Shown here one piece after another: positions 6,151 to 9,700 of a stretch of 9,700 bases of DNA. The notes under the pieces are model-generated. The model did no database searches. It was not told the origin of the DNA and saw nothing but the letters and a program-made list of their open reading frames with translations. The position numbers and the translations under genes are program-made. This DNA comes from an uncultured Oscillospiraceae bacterium. Lineage in GTDB: Bacteria > Bacillota > Clostridia > Oscillospirales > Oscillospiraceae. The stretch covers positions 1-9,700 of the forward strand of contig CAKUJA010000079.1 of the NCBI GenBank assembly GCA_934661135.1, in the 5' to 3' direction. How positions within the stretch are numbered: position 1 is the stretch's first letter; every line of letters starts with the position of its first letter.

Positions 6151-6229
6151 GAATTGCCGGAGCCGTTGTCCGGTGGCAGGCGGCAGACCCGAAAAGGGAA
6201 AAGTGACCTGCACCTGCCGTTGTTCCGGC
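6151..6229 (-). ncRNA. Structured 5' leader of the permease remnant (possible cis-regulatory RNA)
   Basis: The ~100-nt region between the predicted start (~6232) and the permease ATG can fold on the minus strand. GCCGGA (6229-6224) pairs with TCCGGC (6161-6156), and an inner hairpin GGCAGG/CCTGCC (6218-6213 with 6180-6175) is extended by CAG/CTG. The segment CCGGA(A)CAACGGC occurs twice, once on each side of the inner hairpin. The ribosome binding site AAAAGGAG lies right after the outer stem. Nucleobase permease genes are often under purine or PRPP riboswitches, but this does not match the purine riboswitch core I know, so the class is not assigned. Confidence 0.4.
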
Positions 6230-6238
6230 TTTAAATTC

Positions 6239-6267
6239 AGTATATCCGTTTCGATTTCGTCAAGCAA
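6239..6267 (-). promoter_or_regulatory. Promoter of the permease remnant
   Basis: On the minus strand TTGCTT (6267-6262), a 17-bp spacer and TATACT (6244-6239; 5 of 6 consensus bases) give transcription starting near 6232, just before the structured leader. The -35 lies in one arm of the inverted repeat at 6261-6285. Confidence 0.5.
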
Positions 6268-6301
6268 TAACAAAAAAATTGCTTGGCTGACAAACGGTTT
6301 G
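6261..6301. promoter_or_regulatory. Palindromic intergenic control region between permease remnant and lysR
   Basis: A perfect 8-bp inverted repeat CAAGCAAT (6261-6268) / ATTGCTTG (6278-6285) with a 9-base A-rich centre is followed by CAAAC-G-GTTTG (6291-6301). LysR-type regulators usually bind dyads in the divergent region beside their own gene, so this is the best candidate for the neighbouring LysR protein. The heptamer ATTGCTT recurs at 7409-7415, upstream of metY, inside GCAATTGCTT. Confidence 0.45.
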
Positions 6302-6365
6302 CTTACAATTGAAGGGCTTTGCTGATTTTTGGGGGAGGTGTTCCGCAATGCCGAAAAATGCGCGG

Positions 6366-6394
6366 TTGCAAAGGAAGGTGCGGCGCGGTATAAT
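6366..6394 (+). promoter_or_regulatory. Promoter of the lysR gene
   Basis: TTGCAA (6366-6371), a 17-bp spacer and a perfect TATAAT (6389-6394). Transcription should start near 6401, about 70 bases before the lysR ATG. The spacer end GCGGCGCGG and the downstream GCCATCAAC (6395-6403) are repeated at the metY promoter. Confidence 0.6.
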
Positions 6395-6469
6395 GCCATC
6401 AACGAACGAAATCCGGCGAATCGGGCGGCAATTGGCGCGCGGACAATCGGAACAAGGGAGAGAAAGCCG

Positions 6470-7402
6470 ATGACATTACAGCAGATGCACTATGCGATTG
6501 TGATTGCGGAGACCGGGTCGCTCAGCCGGGCGGCGGAACAGCTCTATCTCTCACAGCCGTCGCTGACGGCGGCGATGCAGGAGCTTGAGCGGGAGCTGGG
6601 GATTACGATCTTCAACCGCGGCGGGCGCGGCGTGACGGTGACGCAGGACGGCGCGGAGTTTTTGCTGTATGCGCGGCAGGTTTGGGAGCCTTATGAAACG
6701 CTTCAGGAGAAATATGGCCGGGGCGGGACACGGAAGAAAAAATTCGGCGTATCGACGCAGCACTATTCGTTTGCAGTAAAGGCGTTTGTGGAGCTGGTGA
6801 AACGGTTTGATACGTCGCGCTATGAATTTGCCATCCGGGAGACGATGACGCGGAGCGTGATTCAGGATGTGGCGACGCTGCGCAGCGAGATCGGCATTCT
6901 CTATCTCAGCGCGTTCAACCGCGCGGCGATCGGGAAGCTGCTGCGCGGTGCGAATTTGGAATTTCACCATCTGATTGAGTGCCGGGCGTATGTGTATCTC
7001 TGGCGCGGCCACCCGCTGGCCGGGCAAAAGGAGATTCGGTTTGAGGAGCTGCGGGAATATCCGTGTCTGTCGTTTGAGCAGGGGGACGCGGCGTCGTTTT
7101 ATCTGGCGGAGGAGCTGCTCAGCACGCAGGAATACCCACGCACGATCAAGGCGAACGACCGCGCGACGATGCTGAATCTGATGATTGGGTTGAACGGCTA
7201 CACGCTCTGCTCCGGCATTATCTGCGAGGAGCTCAACGGCGACGACTATCTGGCGGTGCCGTTTGTGGCGGATTCGGTGGAGGAGGCCAGCTCGATGGAG
7301 ATCGGCTATGTGACGCGGCAGGGGATGGCGCTGAGCGCCATTGCACGGCAGTATATCGCGGAGGTGGAGGCAAGCCTGGCGGGATATAGAGAAAATCTAT
7401 AA
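6470..7402 (+). CDS. LysR-family transcriptional regulator
   Basis: A 310-residue protein of normal LysR length. Residues 1-60 hold the winged helix-turn-helix: MTLQQMHYAIVIAETGSLSR, then AAEQLYLSQPSLTAAMQELE, and a wing LGITIFNRGGRGVTVTQDG. Residues ~90-300 are the effector-binding domain, beginning KKKFGVSTQHYS. The open frame runs back to 6329, but ATG 6470 matches the family start, has GGGAG nine bases upstream, and lies downstream of the promoter at 6366-6394. The upstream extension is therefore rejected. metY follows on the same strand with its own promoter 22 bases after the stop, so regulation of metY and sulfur assimilation is likely, in line with CysB/CmbR/MetR-type LysR proteins. 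Divergence from the permease remnant makes nucleobase control an alternative. The effector cannot be told from the sequence. Confidence 0.92.
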   Translation: MTLQQMHYAIVIAETGSLSRAAEQLYLSQPSLTAAMQELERELGITIFNRGGRGVTVTQDGAEFLLYARQVWEPYETLQEKYGRGGTRKKKFGVSTQHYSFAVKAFVELVKRFDTSRYEFAIRETMTRSVIQDVATLRSEIGILYLSAFNRAAIGKLLRGANLEFHHLIECRAYVYLWRGHPLAGQKEIRFEELREYPCLSFEQGDAASFYLAEELLSTQEYPRTIKANDRATMLNLMIGLNGYTLCSGIICEELNGDDYLAVPFVADSVEEASSMEIGYVTRQGMALSAIARQYIAEVEASLAGYRENL

Positions 7403-7423
7403 CTCGCAATTGCTTTCCCGTAT

Positions 7424-7452
7424 TGGACAAACGGCGCGGCGCGGACTATAAT
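7424..7452 (+). promoter_or_regulatory. Promoter of metY
   Basis: TGGACA (7424-7429; 5 of 6), a 17-bp spacer and a perfect TATAAT (7447-7452). The start is expected near 7459. Just upstream lies the palindrome GCAATTGC (7406-7413), a possible regulator site. Spacer and downstream bases resemble those of the lysR promoter. Confidence 0.7.
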
Positions 7453-7484
7453 CAGGCCATCAACAGAGAACGGAGGCCGCGGTG

Positions 7485-7559
7485 ATGACAAGAGACAAGC
7501 GCAGAACCCTTCCGATTGCCGTGCTGCTGAGCCTTGCGCGAATGTGCCGCACGGAGTGA
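7485..7559 (+). CDS. Short upstream ORF in the metY leader (24 codons), candidate leader peptide
   Basis: ATG 7485 to TGA 7557-7559 encodes 24 residues, starting MTRDKRRTLPIAV and ending LLSLARMCRTE. A GGAGG at 7472-7476 stands eight bases before the ATG, and the predicted transcript starts only ~26 bases upstream. It is the first ORF of the metY mRNA, 65 bases before the metY start. Short ORFs with a late Met/Cys pair ahead of sulfur genes can act as attenuation or stalling leader peptides; here AUG UGC (Met20 Cys21) lies close to the end. No clear terminator follows, so control would more likely be translational. Function is inferred only from position and composition. Confidence 0.5.
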   Translation: MTRDKRRTLPIAVLLSLARMCRTE

Positions 7560-7624
7560 GCAGAGGACAACACAACCACATCACAAGAATTGAGAAACGT
7601 GCAATGGCACAGGAGGTTTTTATA

Positions 7625-8929
7625 ATGGCGAACATTCAGGACTCGAAATCGTGGCGCTTTGAGACGCGTCAGCTTCATATTGGACAGGAACAGGCAGACC
7701 CGGCGACGGACGCGAGAGCCGTGCCGATTTACGCATCGACGTCGTATGTGTTCCACAGCGCACAGCACGCGGCAGACCGCTTCGCGCTCAAGGACGCCGG
7801 CAACATCTACGGACGGTTGACGAACCCGACCGAGGACGTTTTTGAGCAGCGCGTTGCGTCGCTGGAGGGCGGCAGCGCGGCACTGGCGACGGCATCCGGC
7901 GCGGCGGCGATCAGCTATACGTTTAACGCGCTGGCAAAGACCGGCGAGCATATTGTGGCATCGAAAACGATCTACGGCGGCACCTATAATCTGCTGGCGC
8001 ACACGCTGCCGCAGACGAGCGGCGTAACGGCCACGTTTGTCGACCCATTTGAGGACGGCGCGTTTGAAGCGGCGATTCAGCCGAACACGAAGGCGATCTT
8101 CATTGAGACACTCGGCAACCCGAACTCCAACATCATCGACATTGAGGCGGTCGCTGCGGTGGCGCACAAGCACGGCCTTCCGCTGGTCATCGACTCGACG
8201 TTTGCCACGCCGTATCTGATTCGGCCGATTGAGCACGGCGCGGACATCGTGGTGCATTCGGCGACGAAGTTCATCGGCGGCCATGGAACGGCCATCGGCG
8301 GCGTGATTATCGACGGCGGTACGTTTGACTGGAAAGCATCCCGCCGGTATCCGTGGATCTCGGAGCCGAACCCCAGCTATCACGGCGTCTCGTTTGCCGA
8401 GGCAGCGGGGCCGGCGGCGTTTGTGACCTATATCCGCGCAATTTTGCTGCGCGACACCGGCGCGACGCTCTCACCGTTCCACGCATTTTTGTTCTTGCAG
8501 GGGCTTGAGACGCTGTCGCTGCGCGTGGAGCGCCACGTGCAGAATGCGCTGAAGATTGTGGACTATCTGAGCCATCATCCGCAGGTCGAGGCTGTGCACC
8601 ATCCGTCGCTGCCGGACGACCCGAGCCATGCGCTCTATGAGCGGTATTTCCCGAATGGCGCCGGTTCCATCTTTACGTTTGAGGTCAAGGGCGACGCGAA
8701 AACGGCGCAGAGCTTCATCGACCATCTGCCGATTTTCTCACTGCTGGCGAATGTCGCCGACGTGAAGTCGCTGGTGATTCATCCGGCGAGCACGACGCAC
8801 GCGCAGCTCACCGAAGCGGAGCTGGCTGAGCAGGGCATCAAGCCGAACACAATTCGCCTGTCGATCGGCATTGAAAATGTCGACGATCTGATTGCGGCAC
8901 TGGACGCGGCATTCGCGGCCATCCGCTGA
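7625..8929 (+). CDS. metY: O-acetylhomoserine sulfhydrylase (aminocarboxypropyltransferase), PLP enzyme
   Basis: A 434-residue cytosolic enzyme of the Cys/Met-metabolism PLP family, at the usual MetY length (~425-435). It joins sulfide and O-acetyl-L-homoserine to homocysteine plus acetate, the direct sulfhydrylation route to methionine. Visible signatures: QLHIGQEQADPATDARAVPI near the start, YGRLTNPT (62-69) for cofactor phosphate binding, ETLGNPNSN (161-169), Asp190 contacting the pyridine ring, and HSATKFIGGHG with the PLP-binding Lys215. The C-terminal half has the typical PSLPDDPSHALYERYFPNGAGSIFTF segment and a closing VENVDDLI-like end. The ATG at 7625 is supported by AGGAGG eight bases upstream; a longer frame back to 7544 overlaps the leader ORF and lacks such a site. 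It is a single-gene unit behind lysR and ends at a strong terminator. MetY proteins sometimes also act as cysteine synthase. Confidence 0.95.
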   Translation: MANIQDSKSWRFETRQLHIGQEQADPATDARAVPIYASTSYVFHSAQHAADRFALKDAGNIYGRLTNPTEDVFEQRVASLEGGSAALATASGAAAISYTFNALAKTGEHIVASKTIYGGTYNLLAHTLPQTSGVTATFVDPFEDGAFEAAIQPNTKAIFIETLGNPNSNIIDIEAVAAVAHKHGLPLVIDSTFATPYLIRPIEHGADIVVHSATKFIGGHGTAIGGVIIDGGTFDWKASRRYPWISEPNPSYHGVSFAEAAGPAAFVTYIRAILLRDTGATLSPFHAFLFLQGLETLSLRVERHVQNALKIVDYLSHHPQVEAVHHPSLPDDPSHALYERYFPNGAGSIFTFEVKGDAKTAQSFIDHLPIFSLLANVADVKSLVIHPASTTHAQLTEAELAEQGIKPNTIRLSIGIENVDDLIAALDAAFAAIR

Positions 8930-8964
8930 CGGACATTGCTTGTTTCAAATTTCCATTTTTCCTT

Positions 8965-9017
8965 CATCAAACGCCCGGGGAGAGATCCCCGGGCGTTTGA
9001 TGGTTTTCAATCTTTTA
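8965..9017 (+). terminator. Rho-independent terminator of metY
   Basis: A 16-bp perfect stem, CATCAAACGCCCGGGG (8965-8980) with its complement at 8987-9002, has a 6-base loop AGAGAT and is followed by GTTTTCAATCTTTT. It begins 36 bases after the metY stop. The stem is very stable; the T-run is interrupted. The minus side lacks a T-run, so it acts mainly for metY. Confidence 0.85.
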
Positions 9018-9059
9018 GAACGATGGAGAATGGGGTTACGCTCCCAAAGGAAAGGAGTG

Positions 9060-9097
9060 CGTCAGAAGAAGCACAACACAGAGGCCTTCTTCTGACG
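9060..9097. repeat. 12-bp inverted repeat in the metY - NSS spacer
   Basis: CGTCAGAAGAAG (9060-9071) pairs exactly with CTTCTTCTGACG (9086-9097) around a 14-base loop. It lies between two convergent genes. No T-run follows on the plus strand; on the minus strand it is followed by CACTCCTTTCCTTT, a weak tract, so it might help end the symporter transcript. Confidence 0.5.
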
Positions 9098-9105
9098 ACA
9101 CGGCA

Positions 9106-9138
9106 GTTCGTTTCTTTCTGAAGGAGAAAGAAACGAAC
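9106..9138. repeat. Hairpin repeat, copy 3 (shorter variant)
   Basis: GTTCGTTTCTTTCT (9106-9119) pairs exactly with 9125-9138, loop GAAGG. The arm is a shortened relative of the copies at 232-282 and 4628-4672 (TTCTTTTCTTTCT there, TTCGTTTCTTTCT here), with compensating changes on both arms. It lies 20 bases after the stop of the symporter gene, like copy 1 lies downstream of the exporter operon. Confidence 0.6.
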
Positions 9139-9157
9139 GGATTTAAAGAATCGGATA

Positions 9158-9700
9158 TTAAAGAAGTCCCTGGATGAGGATTATGAGAATCAGGATGGGG
9201 AGAATCCACTGAAAGTAGAGCTTGAGCTTGGGGGAGAACTTCATGCCGGCACCCTTATTGGCTTCTGCCAGATATTTGTCAAATCCCCAACCCCACTTCG
9301 ACACGCAGAACAGCAGATAGACCAGCGAACCGATCGGAAGCAGCAGATTGCTGACGAGGAAATCCTCGGTATCGAGCACATCGCGGCCGCCGATGAGACG
9401 GACGTTCGACCAGAGATTGTAGCCAAAGACGCAAGGCAGGCTCAGTACGAGCAGCAGAAGGCCGTTGATGACGGCGGCATTTTTGCGGCTCCAGCCAAAG
9501 GTGTCCATGCAGATGGCGAGAATGTTTTCCAGAACGGCCAACACGGTGGAGAAGCTGGCAAAAACCATGAACAGGAAGAACAGCGTGCCCCAGAGACGGC
9601 CGCCGGACATATTGACAAAGACGTTCGGAAGCGTCTGGAAAATGAGGGACGGACCCTGACCGGTCTCAATGCCGAAGGAGAAGCAGGCGGGGAAGATGAT
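9158..9700 (-). CDS. Sodium-dependent NSS/SNF-family transporter, C-terminal part (partial)
   Basis: Only the last 180 codons are in the window; the 5' end lies beyond 9700. The visible part reads IIFPACFSFGIETGQGPSLIF, then TLPNVFVNMSGGRLWGTLFF, a strongly conserved stretch of bacterial neurotransmitter:sodium symporters (LeuT/MhsT/TnaT relatives). After it come membrane segments FFLFMVFASFSTVLAVLENI, a helix around INGLLLLVLSLPCVFGYN, LLLPIGSLVYLLFCV, and a last hydrophobic segment ILPILILIILIQGLL at the very end. The family imports amino acids or related amines with sodium. The stop is TAA at 9160-9158. An apparent internal start at the Met of NMSGG is not real, since the frame and homology continue upstream. 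The substrate cannot be told from this part. Confidence 0.9.
   Translation of the reverse strand: MIFPACFSFGIETGQGPSLIFQTLPNVFVNMSGGRLWGTLFFLFMVFASFSTVLAVLENILAICMDTFGWSRKNAAVINGLLLLVLSLPCVFGYNLWSNVRLIGGRDVLDTEDFLVSNLLLPIGSLVYLLFCVSKWGWGFDKYLAEANKGAGMKFSPKLKLYFQWILPILILIILIQGLL

Noticed and set aside
5989..6402. 137-residue minus-strand frame as a gene
   Set aside because: Only its end (from 6132) belongs to a real gene, the permease remnant. The part before 6132 is promoter and leader DNA, and its last residues are out of the permease frame.
6329..6469. 47-residue N-terminal extension of the LysR protein
   Set aside because: The family start matches MTLQQMHY at 6470, the extension shows no similarity, and the consensus TATAAT at 6389-6394 lies within it.
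7544..7624. 27-residue N-terminal extension of MetY
   Set aside because: No ribosome binding site lies before 7544 or 7604, while AGGAGG stands at ideal distance before 7625. The extension overlaps the short leader ORF.
7465..7624. SAM riboswitch or T-box in the metY leader
   Set aside because: The leader is short, and no SAM-I core, T-box motif or terminator hairpin with T-run could be made out. The short ORF is the only clear element.
7460..8383. 307-residue minus-strand frame opposite metY
   Set aside because: It is Arg/Val-rich antisense of a clearly recognised PLP enzyme, with no domain or ribosome binding site.

Overview
The window looks like a chromosomal stretch of a GC-rich gut-type Firmicute, most likely a clostridial relative of Oscillospiraceae/Ruminococcaceae. 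The basis is the gene families, the TTG start and AGGAGG-type ribosome binding sites, sigma-A style promoters, and intergenic spacers full of small palindromic repeats typical of those genomes. This placement is inference from style, not a database match. No mobile element gene, CRISPR array, tRNA or rRNA was seen.

Layout. Positions 1-479 are gene-free: a probable terminator of an upstream plus-strand unit, a long perfect hairpin, and dispersed repeats. Positions 480-4506 (minus) are a three-gene operon with 4-base ATGA overlaps, marR - ABC half-transporter A - ABC half-transporter B. The two ABC proteins carry the complementary motif deviations of a heterodimeric exporter with one degenerate ATP site, and marR lies first behind an AT-rich palindromic region. 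Positions 4546-4921 are a spacer with a second copy of the hairpin, three exact 51-bp tandem repeats and a terminator. Positions 4922-5785 (minus) encode a lipoprotein with a ZinT-like domain, read from a perfect-consensus promoter (TTGACA-17-TATAAT) followed by two near-identical 16-bp dyads.

Positions 5897-6132 (minus) hold an overlooked pseudogene: the first ~78 codons of a xanthine/uracil (NCS2) permease, frameshifted by one missing base and cut off. It still has a promoter, a ~100-nt structured leader and a good ribosome binding site. Its stop codon overlaps the -35 box of the lipoprotein promoter. Divergently, a LysR regulator (6470-7402, plus) is followed by metY, O-acetylhomoserine sulfhydrylase (7625-8929, plus). 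The metY leader contains a 24-codon upstream ORF with its own Shine-Dalgarno, a candidate sulfur-responsive leader peptide. metY ends at a strong terminator. From 9700 leftward to 9158 (minus) runs the C-terminal part of a sodium-dependent NSS-family transporter, cut by the window edge.

How it fits together: a MarR-controlled drug/peptide exporter, a probably metal- or stress-controlled surface lipoprotein, a decayed nucleobase uptake gene, a LysR-linked sulfur-assimilation gene and an amino-acid type symporter. The most interesting items are regulatory: the twin operators on a consensus promoter, the metY leader ORF, the permease leader RNA with its divergent promoter palindrome, and the composite repeat shared by two spacers. 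No clearly new multi-gene system was found.
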